Shown piece by piece: positions 16,646-24,346 of a stretch of DNA of 52,255 bases. Every line of letters starts with the position of its first letter. Position 1 is the stretch's first letter. The notes under the pieces were generated by a model, which ran no database searches, had not been told where the DNA came from, and saw nothing but the letters and a program-made list of their open reading frames with translations. The position numbers were made by a program, and so were the translations under genes. The stretch covers positions 1-52,255 of the forward strand of contig NZ_JAIOJZ010000054.1 in NCBI RefSeq assembly GCF_020404845.1, read 5' to 3'. This DNA comes from Streptomyces hyderabadensis. GTDB taxonomy: Bacteria > Actinomycetota > Actinomycetes > Streptomycetales > Streptomycetaceae.

Positions 16646-17263
16646 ATGAGCACCTCGGAACGACTGATCGAGTCCACCCGCGAGCTGCTGTGGGAGCGCG
16701 GGTACGTGGGCACCAGCCCCAAGGCGATCCTGGAGCGGGCCCAGGCCGGACAGGGCAGCATGTACCACCACTTCAAGGGCAAGCCCGACCTCGCGCTCGC
16801 CGCGATCCGGCGCACCGCCCAGGAGATGCGGGCCACCGCCGAGGCCGTGCTCACCGGTCCGGGGACGCCGTTCGAGCGCATCGAGGCGTATCTGCGGCGC
16901 GAGCGCGACGTGCTGCGCGGGTGCCCGGTCGGGCGTCTGACGATGGACCCGGACGTGATCGCCGACGACACCCTGCGCGCCCCGGTGGACGAGACCCTCG
17001 ACTGGCTGCGCGAGCAGATCGCCCAGCTCGTCGAGGAGGGCCGGGAGCAGGGCGAGTTCGCGCCCTCGCTGGACGGCGAGGAGATCGCGGCGGCGGTCGT
17101 CGCGACCGTCCAGGGCGGCTACGTCCTGGCCCGCGCGTCCGGCTCGCCCGCCGCCTTCGACGCGGGCGTCCGGGGGCTGCTCTCGCTGCTTGCCTCCCAC
17201 CGGAACGACCGCCACCGGACCAACCCCCACCAGAACATCCCCCACGAGAACACCACCGCGTAG
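16646..17263 (+). CDS. TetR/AcrR-family repressor
   Basis: This 205-aa protein has an N-terminal TetR helix-turn-helix: SERLIESTRELLWERGYVGT, then SPKAILERAQAGQGSMYHHF. The C-terminal ligand domain has a TetR_C_33-like Cys-containing RERDVLRGCPVGRLTMDP segment, as in the YxaF/LmrA group. I chose ATG 16646 rather than 16631 because 16631 falls inside the operator and the promoter position predicts a start exactly at 16646. The stop is 16 bp before the cupin gene. Expected role: ligand-relieved repression of this operon and perhaps the adjacent exporter. Confidence 0.92.
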   Translation: MSTSERLIESTRELLWERGYVGTSPKAILERAQAGQGSMYHHFKGKPDLALAAIRRTAQEMRATAEAVLTGPGTPFERIEAYLRRERDVLRGCPVGRLTMDPDVIADDTLRAPVDETLDWLREQIAQLVEEGREQGEFAPSLDGEEIAAAVVATVQGGYVLARASGSPAAFDAGVRGLLSLLASHRNDRHRTNPHQNIPHENTTA

Positions 17264-17279
17264 AGGAGCCCGACGACCC

Positions 17280-17675
17280 GTGTACATCACCCGACAGCGC
17301 CCCGGAACCGAGCGGGGCGCGGCCGAGAACTTCACCGGCACGGTCTGGCTGGACGAGATCGCCGCTCCCCCGGCTCCCTCCCGGCTCCGCATGTTCGACG
17401 TCCACTTCGCGCCCGGCGCGCACACCGCCTGGCACCGTCATCCGCACGGCCAGGTGCTGCACATCCTCCAGGGCGAGGGCCGGGTGCAGCGCAGGGGCGG
17501 GGCGGTGGAGACCGTCCGCGCGGGCGACACCGTGTGGATCGAACCGGGCGAGTGGCACTGGCACGGCGCCGGGCCGCACACCTTCATGAGCCACCTCGCG
17601 GTCGTCGAGGCCGCCGGGGACGGCACGACCACCGAGTGGGGCGCACACGTCGCCCACGAGGACCCGCACGCCTGA
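17280..17675 (+). CDS. Cupin-domain protein (mandelonitrile-lyase-like cupin)
   Basis: This 131-aa single cupin starts at GTG 17280 with GAGGAG 11 nt upstream. The metal-binding first motif is HTAWHRHPHGQVLHILQGEG, with three His and a Gln where Glu is common, and the second motif is EPGEWHWHGAG. This pattern resembles the small cupins annotated as (R)-mandelonitrile lyase-like or carboxymuconolactone-associated proteins. It likely binds Mn, Fe or Zn. Second gene of the TetR operon; the reaction is unknown. Confidence 0.85.
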   Translation: MYITRQRPGTERGAAENFTGTVWLDEIAAPPAPSRLRMFDVHFAPGAHTAWHRHPHGQVLHILQGEGRVQRRGGAVETVRAGDTVWIEPGEWHWHGAGPHTFMSHLAVVEAAGDGTTTEWGAHVAHEDPHA

Positions 17676-17686
17676 GGGGGCATCCG

Positions 17687-18274
17687 ATGCACGCCATGCA
17701 GTACTCCTTCACCCTGCCCGCCGACTACTCGACGGACGTCATCAGGGAGCGGGTGGCCCGCACCGGGCACCTGCTGGACCACTGGCCCGGGCTCGGGCTC
17801 AAGGCCTACCTGATCCGCGAGCGCGGGAAGGACGGCTCGCCGGTCAACCAGTACGCGCCGTTCTACCTGTGGCACACCGTGGAAGGCATGAACTCCTTCC
17901 TCTGGGAGGGCGCCTTCCAGCGGCCCACCGACGACTTCGGCCGCCCCGCGGTCCGGCAGTGGACGGGGCTGGCGTACGAGGAGGGCGGCGCCGCCGGCTC
18001 CCCCGCGCGCCTGGCGGTCCTGCGGCGGCAGCGGGTGCCGGAGGGGGTGCCGCTGGCCGAGGCGGCGGCCGACGCGGTGCGGGAGACCGGGCGGCTGGCG
18101 GGCCTGGACGGGGCACTGCTCGCGGCGGCGGTCGTGGACACCGGGCGCTGGGAGCTGGTGCACTTCTCGCTGCACGCGGGCGAGGCGCCGGGCGGGACGG
18201 AGGGCGAGGTCTTCCGAGTGCTGCACCTGTCCGGGCCCGGGCGGGGCCTGCTGACCAGGGGACGCCAGTGGTGA
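17687..18274 (+). CDS. DUF4865 family protein
   Basis: This 195-aa protein opens MHAMQYSFTLPADYSTDVIRE with GAGGGGG 6 nt before ATG 17687. The family block LKAYLIRERG, NQYAPFYLWHTVEGMNSFLW and an RPAVRQWTGLAYE segment identify DUF4865, a family with a likely ferredoxin-like dimeric fold and no assigned activity. The C-terminal third is a second alpha+beta repeat. The stop overlaps the next start by 4 bp. It sits between a cupin and a phosphotriesterase-like hydrolase, so an enzymatic or product-binding role in the same pathway is inferred. Confidence 0.85.
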   Translation: MHAMQYSFTLPADYSTDVIRERVARTGHLLDHWPGLGLKAYLIRERGKDGSPVNQYAPFYLWHTVEGMNSFLWEGAFQRPTDDFGRPAVRQWTGLAYEEGGAAGSPARLAVLRRQRVPEGVPLAEAAADAVRETGRLAGLDGALLAAAVVDTGRWELVHFSLHAGEAPGGTEGEVFRVLHLSGPGRGLLTRGRQW

Positions 18275-19179
18275 GCGCCGTCCGCACGGTCCTCGGGGAC
18301 GTGCCAGGCGGTGAGTTGGGCGTGTGCGACGCCCACGACCACCTGTTCTTCGCCAGCCCCCGGCTGCCCGGCGAGGAGCTGCACGACCCGGCGGCGGCGC
18401 GGGCGGAGCTGGCCGCGTTCCGCGCGCAGGGCGGCGGCGCGGTGGTGCAGTGGACGCCGTACGGCCTGGGCCGGCGGGCCGCGGACCTGCCGGGTCTGTC
18501 CCGGGAGACCGGCGTCCACGTGGTGGCCGCGACGGGACTGCACCAGGACGTCCACTACGGCGAGGGCACGCTCGCGGCGCTGCGGGGCCGGGCCGCCGAG
18601 GTCTTCGTCGCCGAACTGACCCGGGGCATCGGGACGTCGGGAGTCCGGGCCGGACTGATCAAGGTGGCCGGCGGCTTCCACGCGCTCGACGCGCACGCGC
18701 GGTGGACGATGTCGGCGGCGGCCGAGGCGCACCACGCGACCGGGGCGCCCATCGCCGTGCACCTGGAGCTGGGCACCGGCGCGCTGGACGTACTGGAGCT
18801 GTTGTGCGGGGAGTTGGAGGTGCCGCCGGACCGTTTGATCCTCGGGCATCTCAATCGCTCGCCCGACCCCGTGACGCACCGCGCGGCCGCCGGGTCGGGG
18901 TGCTGGCTGGCGTTCGACGGGCCGTCGCGGGCCCATCACGCCACCGACTGGCGGATGCCGGACGCCGTGCGGGACCTCGCCGAGGCGGGGTTCGGCGATC
19001 GGCTGCTGCTGGGCGGCGACACGACGACGGCGGCCGCCCGGTCGGTCGACGGCGGCCCCGGCATGCCGTACCTGTTGCGCCGCGTGGCTCCGCGGCTGGC
19101 GCTCGCCGTGGGCGAGGAGCTGGTGCGGCGCGTCCTCACCGAGAATCCGGCGCGGGCGTTCGCCGTCGACTGGCGCTGA
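18271..19179 (+). CDS. Phosphotriesterase-family amidohydrolase/lactonase
   Basis: This 302-aa TIM-barrel metal hydrolase starts at a GTG overlapping the DUF4865 stop (GTGA). All expected binuclear-site ligands can be seen: HDH at residues 22-24, Lys about 131 in GLIKVAGG (the carbamylated bridge), His about 164 in AVHLELG, His about 192 in GHLNRS, and Asp about 250 in LGGDTTT. The family includes phosphotriesterases, quorum-lactonases and N-acyl amidases; the substrate cannot be read from sequence. It is shorter than the roughly 330-aa classical PTEs. Confidence 0.88.
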   Translation: MSAVRTVLGDVPGGELGVCDAHDHLFFASPRLPGEELHDPAAARAELAAFRAQGGGAVVQWTPYGLGRRAADLPGLSRETGVHVVAATGLHQDVHYGEGTLAALRGRAAEVFVAELTRGIGTSGVRAGLIKVAGGFHALDAHARWTMSAAAEAHHATGAPIAVHLELGTGALDVLELLCGELEVPPDRLILGHLNRSPDPVTHRAAAGSGCWLAFDGPSRAHHATDWRMPDAVRDLAEAGFGDRLLLGGDTTTAAARSVDGGPGMPYLLRRVAPRLALAVGEELVRRVLTENPARAFAVDWR

Positions 19180-19223
19180 CGTCCGCGCGCACCACCGGCC
19201 CTCGCCCGACGGGAGATCCCCCT

Positions 19224-19622
19224 GTGCCCTTCGTCCGCATCGACGCCCACGACGACACCGGCGGCGCCCGGCTCGACGCGCTCGGGCGGGCCGTCCACGA
19301 CGCCCTGGTCGACACGCTCGGCATCCCGCCCGACGACCGCTTCCAGGTCCTGACGGCCCACGCCCCCGCCCGAGGCACCCTGCGCTACGACGACTACCTC
19401 GGGGTGCACCGGGACGCGGGCATCGTGTTCGTGGCCATCACGCTGCGGGCGGGACGGACGACCGGGCGGAAGGAGGCGCTGTACCGCCGGATCGCGCAAC
19501 TCGCCGAGGAGTACGCGGGGACGGAGCCCCGCAACGTCTTCGTCACCCTGACCGAGAACACCTCCGCGGACTGGTCGCTGGGCGACGGGCTGGCCCAGTA
19601 CGTAGGGTCGGGATCATGCTGA
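19224..19622 (+). CDS. Tautomerase-family protein
   Basis: This 132-aa protein reads PFVRIDAHDD directly after the initiator (GTG 19224, GGGAGA 6 nt upstream). Removal of the initiator Met would expose Pro-1, the catalytic base of the 4-oxalocrotonate tautomerase/MIF superfamily. Two beta-alpha-beta halves and the LRAGRTTGRKEALYRRIA helix fit the Tautomerase_2 group. Expected activity: keto-enol isomerisation or related chemistry on an unsaturated acid. Its stop overlaps the next start by 7 bp. Confidence 0.88.
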   Translation: MPFVRIDAHDDTGGARLDALGRAVHDALVDTLGIPPDDRFQVLTAHAPARGTLRYDDYLGVHRDAGIVFVAITLRAGRTTGRKEALYRRIAQLAEEYAGTEPRNVFVTLTENTSADWSLGDGLAQYVGSGSC

Positions 19623-20038
19623 GACTCGGAATCCCCGTCATCGGTGTCACGGACATCCCCCGCGCGGTGGCGTTCTGGACGGCGGCGCTGCCCTTGGTCG
19701 CCACGGAGGAGTGGCGCAGCGAGACCTGGCGCACGCTGGAGTACGCCGACGGCTCCGGCCGGGCCCTCGGTCTGCTGCGCAGCGACTCGCCGCCCGAGCC
19801 GCGGCCCCGTCTCCACCTCGACCTGTTCACGGACTCGGCCGAGGAGCAGCAGGCGGAGGTGCGGCGGCTGACCGGTCTCGGTGCGCGCGCCGTGGAGTGG
19901 GACCTGTACCCGCCCGACCCCGACTTCGTCGTGCTGGCCGACCCGGACGGCAACGTCTTCTGCGTCGTCGACCTCAGCCACGCCCCGAGCGGCGGCGACC
20001 GGCCCTCCCCCAGCGGCGGCGACCGGCCCGCGGTCTGA
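19616..20038 (+). CDS. VOC (glyoxalase/bleomycin-resistance fold) protein
   Basis: This 140-aa protein begins inside the tautomerase gene. Two beta-alpha-beta-beta-beta units can be seen: GIPVIGVTDIPRAVAFWTAA, and LHLDLFTDSAEEQQAEVRRL through FVVLADPDGNVFCVVDL. The metal positions are partly present (His in LHLDLF, Glu-like position replaced near the end), so it could be a lyase, an isomerase or a binding/resistance protein. The last 17 residues are an in-frame duplicated SGGDRP tail. Last gene of the TetR operon. Confidence 0.85.
   Translation: MLRLGIPVIGVTDIPRAVAFWTAALPLVATEEWRSETWRTLEYADGSGRALGLLRSDSPPEPRPRLHLDLFTDSAEEQQAEVRRLTGLGARAVEWDLYPPDPDFVVLADPDGNVFCVVDLSHAPSGGDRPSPSGGDRPAV
19988..20029 (+). 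repeat. In-frame 24-bp duplication at the VOC C-terminus
   Basis: An identical 18-mer, AGCGGCGGCGACCGGCCC, occurs at 19988-20005 and 20012-20029, giving two SGGDRP copies before the stop. Confidence 0.8.
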
Positions 20039-20059
20039 GCCACGGACGCGTACGGCCGC

Positions 20060-21298
20060 CTACGCCGGCACGCCCAGCGGGTCGTCGAGGACCGGTTGCC
20101 AGGCCAACTCGGCGGCGCCGACCAGGCTGTTGTGGTCGAGGCCGCAGGGCAGGATCGGCACTCCGCCGCTCTGGCCCCACAGACTGCGCCCGGCGACGAC
20201 CGCGCGCAGCCGCTCGGGGTCGGCGTCGAGGAGCGCCCGGTGCAGTCCGCCGAGGATGATGCGGTCCGGGTTGAGGATGTTCACCAGTCCGGCGAGTCCC
20301 AGGCCGAGCCGGTCGATGAGGGTCTCGGTGGCGGTGCGGACGGACGGGTCGGCGTAGTGCTCGCGGATCAGGTCGTAGGACTGCTGGAGCAGGGACACCT
20401 CGGGCCCCGGTGCGCGGCCGGCCGCCGTGAGGAAGGCCAGCGGGTCGGTCTCCACGTCCAGGCATCCGCGGCTGCCGCAGTGGCAGGGGCGGCCCTCCGG
20501 GTTGACGGCGAGGTGGCCGACCTCCAGGGCGAGCCCGGAACTGCCGGTGTGCAGGCGGCCGTCGAGGACCAGGGCGCCGCCGACGCCGCGGTGGCCGGTG
20601 GCCACGCACAGCAGGTCGCGGGCGCCGCGTCCGGCGCCGTGGCGGTGCTCGGCGAGGGCCGCGAGGTTGACGTCGTTGCCGGTGAAGGCGGGGCCCTGGA
20701 TCCCCGCGGCGCGCACCTGCCGCGCGAAGATCTCCCGCACGGGCGCGCCCGCGGGCCAGGCCAGGTGCAGCGGGTTCAGGGCCAGGCCCTCCGGTTCCGC
20801 GACGGCGGACGGCACCGCGAGTCCGGCGCCGACGCAGCGCCGCCCGGTCTCCCGCAGGAGTTCCGCGCCCGCCTCGACGACGGAGCCCAGCACCTTCGCC
20901 GGGTCGGCGTCGACGACCTCGCAGCCGGGCGCGGTGGCGACGATCCGGCCGCCGAGGCCGACCAGGGCCGCGCGGAACCCGTCGGCGTGGATCTGGGCGG
21001 CGAGGGCGACCGGCCCGTCCTCGGCGACCGAGAGGCGGTGCGAGGGGCGGCCCTGGGAACCGGCCGCCGCGCCGGGCCTGGCGTCCACCCGGATCAGGCC
21101 GAGCGCCTCCAGCTCGGCGGCGACCGCCCCGGCGGTGGCCCGGGTCACGCCCAGTTCCGCGGTGAGGACGGCCCTGGTGGGGGCGCGTCCGGTGTGCACG
21201 AGCTGCAACGCGGGCCCGAGCGCACCGCGCCCCCGGTCCAGCCGCGTCCTCGAGGTGGTCCCTTCCCCCGCCGCCCGGGGGTCCGCCTTGCCGCTCAT
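20060..21298 (-). CDS. ROK-family transcriptional regulator
   Basis: This 412-aa protein has an N-terminal winged helix-turn-helix (RAVLTAELGVTRATAGAVAA, about 38-75) and a C-terminal ROK domain. The zinc-binding CHCGSRGCLDVE is intact and the GNDVNLAALAE block keeps the catalytic-type Asp. The N-terminal phosphate loop, however, reads QIHADGFRAALVGLGG instead of the canonical DxGGT. That makes it a sugar-sensing repressor rather than a kinase. ATG 21298 (GGGAGA upstream) is preferred over the in-frame start at 21346, which lies inside the AlkB gene. Its target is not evident in the window. Confidence 0.9.
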   Translation of the reverse strand: MSGKADPRAAGEGTTSRTRLDRGRGALGPALQLVHTGRAPTRAVLTAELGVTRATAGAVAAELEALGLIRVDARPGAAAGSQGRPSHRLSVAEDGPVALAAQIHADGFRAALVGLGGRIVATAPGCEVVDADPAKVLGSVVEAGAELLRETGRRCVGAGLAVPSAVAEPEGLALNPLHLAWPAGAPVREIFARQVRAAGIQGPAFTGNDVNLAALAEHRHGAGRGARDLLCVATGHRGVGGALVLDGRLHTGSSGLALEVGHLAVNPEGRPCHCGSRGCLDVETDPLAFLTAAGRAPGPEVSLLQQSYDLIREHYADPSVRTATETLIDRLGLGLAGLVNILNPDRIILGGLHRALLDADPERLRAVVAGRSLWGQSGGVPILPCGLDHNSLVGAAELAWQPVLDDPLGVPA

Positions 21299-21335
21299 GA
21301 GGGGGAGTCTCCCATGATCCGTCCGGGCGGGGTGG

Positions 21336-21995
21336 CTAGAGGCCACTGACCCGGAGCGTGAGGTTCAGCCGGCCGGTGAGTCCCAACTCGGGCGGCGCGG
21401 TGCCCGGGTGCACCCTCGGCACCCCGTGGTACGCGAGCCGGGAGGGGCCGCCGAAGACGAACAGGTCGCCGCTGCGCAGCTCGGTGTCCGTGTAGGGACG
21501 GGTGCGGGTCTCGGGGTTGCCGAAGCGGAAGACGCAGGTGTCGCCGAGGCTCAGGGAGACCACGGGGGCGTCGGAGCGCTCGTCCGCGTCGCGGTGCATG
21601 CCCATCCGGGCGTCGCCGTCGTAGAAGTTGATCAGCGCGATGTCGTACGGCTCCCGTGCCACCGCTTCGGCGCCGAGCGCGTCGGTCACCGCGCGGCGGG
21701 CGAGGTCGTCGAGCCAGGCCGGGAAGGGCTTGACCGGGGCGCCGTCGCCGTCGACGGCGGTGGCGGCGTAGCCGTACGGGTACCAGTGCCGGCCGAGGCA
21801 GACCTGCCGGGCGGTCATGGTGCCGCCGCCGGGGGTGCGCACCGTGCGCAGTCCGGCCGGTGGGCGGGCCCACGCGCGGCAGGCGTCCAGCAGCTCGCGC
21901 TGCCGTCCCGGGGCCAGCCAGTCCGGCACGTGGACGGCGCCGGGCGCGGTCTCGGTACGGGTCCTGGGGAACAGCTCGGCGTCCATGCCCCCCAT
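21336..21995 (-). CDS. AlkB-type 2-oxoglutarate/Fe(II) dioxygenase
   Basis: This 219-aa protein has the AlkB iron site: HRDAD (about 133-135), His near residue 188 in AYHGV, and the 2-oxoglutarate Arg in RLNLTLR at the very end. NFYDGDARMGMH and LSLGDTCVFRFG are typical family blocks. It should demethylate alkylated DNA or RNA bases. Two starts are possible, 21995 (GGAGG upstream) and 21986. It diverges from the methyltransferase across 70 bp. Confidence 0.92.
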   Translation of the reverse strand: MGGMDAELFPRTRTETAPGAVHVPDWLAPGRQRELLDACRAWARPPAGLRTVRTPGGGTMTARQVCLGRHWYPYGYAATAVDGDGAPVKPFPAWLDDLARRAVTDALGAEAVAREPYDIALINFYDGDARMGMHRDADERSDAPVVSLSLGDTCVFRFGNPETRTRPYTDTELRSGDLFVFGGPSRLAYHGVPRVHPGTAPPELGLTGRLNLTLRVSGL

Positions 21996-22065
21996 CCTGC
22001 CTCCGCGCCCCGCCTTCCCCGGCAGGACCGGCGCTGAGCTGCGGCTCGGCTAGCCTGGACGCACG

Positions 22066-23247
22066 ATGAACGACGGCAGCACGAACGACCGCAGTGACCG
22101 TGACGACCGCATGGCGACGCCCTGGGGCGAGCATGTGCTGTCGCGCTTTCCGCAGGACCCGCGCGACCGGCTCCGCGCCTGGGACGCCTCCGACGAGTAC
22201 CTGCTGGCGCACCTGGCGGAGCAGGAGGTCCCGCTGGACGGCACGGTCGTGGTCGTCGGCGACCGCTGGGGGGCGCTGGTGACGGCGCTGGCGGCGCACC
22301 GGCCGGTGCAGATCACCGACTCCCACCTCGCGCGGGAGGCGACGCGCGCCAACCTGGAGCGCGAGGGTGTCGAGCCGGGCTCGGTGCGTCTGCTCACCAC
22401 GCAGGACCCGCCGCCGGACCGCGTCGACGTACTGCTGGTGCGGGTGCCCAAGAGCCTGGCGCTGCTGGAGGACCAGTTGCTGCGGCTGGCGCCCGCGCTG
22501 CACGGGGGCACGGTCGTGGTCGGCACCGGGATGGTGAAGGAGATCCACACCTCGACGCTCCGGCTGTTCGAGCGGATCGTCGGCCCGACCCGGACCTCCC
22601 TGGCCGTGAAGAAGGCCCGGCTGATCTTCGCCCAGCCCGATCCCGCGCTGAAGCCGCCCGCCAACCCCTGGCCGCTCGGCTACCGGCTCCCCGACGACGT
22701 CGGTCCGCTCCTTGCCGGCCGGCCCGTCGTCAACCACGCCGGGGTCTTCTGCGCCGACCGGCTCGACATCGGCACCCGCTTCTTCCTCAAGCACCTGCCG
22801 GACACCCGGGCCTTCGGGCGGGTGGTGGACCTGGGCTGCGGCAACGGTGTGGTCGGCACGGCGGTGGCGCTGGCCGATCCGGACGCCGAGGTGCTGTTCA
22901 CCGACGAGTCGTTCCAGGCCGTGGCCTCGGCCGAAGCCACGTACCGGGCCAACGGGGCCGGTGCCCGGGCGGAGTTCCGGGTCGGGGACGGGCTGGCCGG
23001 GGTGCCGGACGCCAGTGCCGACCTGGTGCTCAACAACCCGCCGTTCCATTCCCACCAGGCGACGACCGACGCCACGGCGTGGCGGATGTTCACCGGGGCG
23101 CGGCGGGTGCTGCGCCCCGGCGGTGAACTGTGGGTGGTCGGCAACCGGCACCTGGGCTACCACGTCAAGCTGCGCCGCCTGTTCGGCAACAGCCGGCTGG
23201 TGGCGGGCGACCGGAAGTTCGTGGTCCTGAAGGCGGTCAAGGAGTAG
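22066..23247 (+). CDS. RlmG-like class I methyltransferase (rRNA guanine-N2 type)
   Basis: This 393-aa protein has the duplicated architecture of RlmG/RsmC enzymes. Residues 1-190 are a degenerate methyltransferase-like domain. Residues 195-393 are catalytic, with the SAM motif VVDLGCGNGVVGTAVA (about 258) and the N6/N2-type NNPPFH motif (about 325). E. coli RlmG methylates 23S rRNA G1835. A TAGCCT -10-like box ends 9 bp before the ATG, suggesting a near-leaderless transcript, although no clear -35 is visible. ATG 22111 is an alternative start. Confidence 0.88.
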   Translation: MNDGSTNDRSDRDDRMATPWGEHVLSRFPQDPRDRLRAWDASDEYLLAHLAEQEVPLDGTVVVVGDRWGALVTALAAHRPVQITDSHLAREATRANLEREGVEPGSVRLLTTQDPPPDRVDVLLVRVPKSLALLEDQLLRLAPALHGGTVVVGTGMVKEIHTSTLRLFERIVGPTRTSLAVKKARLIFAQPDPALKPPANPWPLGYRLPDDVGPLLAGRPVVNHAGVFCADRLDIGTRFFLKHLPDTRAFGRVVDLGCGNGVVGTAVALADPDAEVLFTDESFQAVASAEATYRANGAGARAEFRVGDGLAGVPDASADLVLNNPPFHSHQATTDATAWRMFTGARRVLRPGGELWVVGNRHLGYHVKLRRLFGNSRLVAGDRKFVVLKAVKE

Positions 23248-23338
23248 CCGGGGCAGGTGCGGCGGGCGCGGGGTTCGCCCTCCGGAAACCCGGGGGGCGT
23301 GCGCGACCTGTTTCCCTCCCGGGTCCCGTGGGCGGGCG

Positions 23339-24220
23339 TCAGGGGGCGAGGACGACCGAGCGGGTCAGATGGCGCGGGCGGTCCGGGTCGAGGCCGCGGG
23401 CGGCGGCGACCGCGACGGCGAGCCGCTGGGCGCGCACCAGTTCGGCGAGCGGGTCCAGCTCACTGGAGACCCACTGCGCCCCGGTGTCGCGGACCTGCTC
23501 GGCCAGTCCCCCGGGCGCCTCGCCGATCATCCAGGTCGCCGTGCCCGCGGTGCTGATGCTGATCGGGCCGTGCCGGTACTCCATCGCCGGGTAGGCCTCC
23601 GTCCAGGACAGCGAGGCCTCGCGCATCTTGAGGCCGGCCTCGTTGGCCAGTCCGACGGTCCAGCCCCGGCCGAGGAAGGTGAACTGGGTGCGCTCGACGA
23701 GCCCTTCGGGCAGCTCGGCGGCGAGCGCGGCACGGGCGTCGGCGACGACGGCCTCGCTGTGCAGGCCCAGGTGGGCCCGGAGCAGGGTGAGCGCGGTGGT
23801 CGCGAACCGCGTCTGGACGACCGACCGTTCGTCGGCGAAGTCGAGGACGACCACGTCGTCGGCGGCGGTCATCACCGGCGTCTGCGGGTCGGCGGTGAGC
23901 GCCACGGTGCGGGTGCGGCCCTTCAACCGCGCGAGCAGCGTCAGTACTTCGGTGGTGGTGCCGGAGCGGGTGAGGGCGACGACTCGGTCGTACGCCCGTC
24001 CCCGCGGGAACTCGGAGGCGGCGAACGCGTCCGTCTCGCCGAGGCCCGCCTCCTCGCGCAGCGCCGCCGCCGACTGGGCCATGAAGTACGAGGTGCCGCA
24101 GCCGACGACCGCCACCCGCTCCCCCGCCGCCGGCAGCGCCGCCGTGTGCCGTGCCGCCTCGGCCGCGGCGCGCGTCCAGCAGGCGGGCTGGCTGTTGAGC
24201 TCGTCCTCGACATACGTCAC
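23339..24220 (-). CDS. SIS-domain sugar isomerase/deaminase-like protein
   Basis: This 293-aa protein contains two SIS domains as in the isomerase half of GlmS/AgaS. The first has GCGTSYFMAQ and TRSGTTTEVL (Ser/Thr phosphosugar loop); the second has FLGRGWTVGLANEAGLKMRE and YRHGPIS. It should act on a phosphorylated aminosugar or keto sugar. Start: the GTG at 24220 (reading VTYVEDELNSQPACW) has GGGGAG 8 nt upstream; the GTG at 24229 overlaps that site. It is divergent from a DeoR regulator that very likely controls it. Confidence 0.9.
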   Translation of the reverse strand: MTYVEDELNSQPACWTRAAAEAARHTAALPAAGERVAVVGCGTSYFMAQSAAALREEAGLGETDAFAASEFPRGRAYDRVVALTRSGTTTEVLTLLARLKGRTRTVALTADPQTPVMTAADDVVVLDFADERSVVQTRFATTALTLLRAHLGLHSEAVVADARAALAAELPEGLVERTQFTFLGRGWTVGLANEAGLKMREASLSWTEAYPAMEYRHGPISISTAGTATWMIGEAPGGLAEQVRDTGAQWVSSELDPLAELVRAQRLAVAVAAARGLDPDRPRHLTRSVVLAP

Positions 24221-24259
24221 GTCGCACACTCCCCGGACCCGGACTGATTGTTCCTGCAA

Positions 24260-24287
24260 GGTATAGCGATCTTTCGAGCACTATCAA
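24260..24287 (-). promoter_or_regulatory. Promoter of the SIS gene
   Basis: TTGATA (24282-24287) and TATACC (24260-24265) are separated by 16 bp on the minus strand. This is one of the best housekeeping-type promoters in the window. It sits in an AT-rich patch between the divergent SIS and DeoR genes, where a DeoR operator would be expected; GATTG (24246-24250) and CAATC (24289-24293) bracket it as an inverted pair. Confidence 0.6.
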
Positions 24288-24346
24288 GCAATCGGCGGAA
24301 GAGGGCGGTGCGCTAGGGTCGGCGGGGTCGAGGAACGGAGGCGCGG

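Noticed and set aside
15424..16971. ABC ATPase extended to 515 aa
   Set aside because: The extension runs antisense through the SHOCT gene and TetR operon; ATG 16173 with 4-bp coupling is the natural start.
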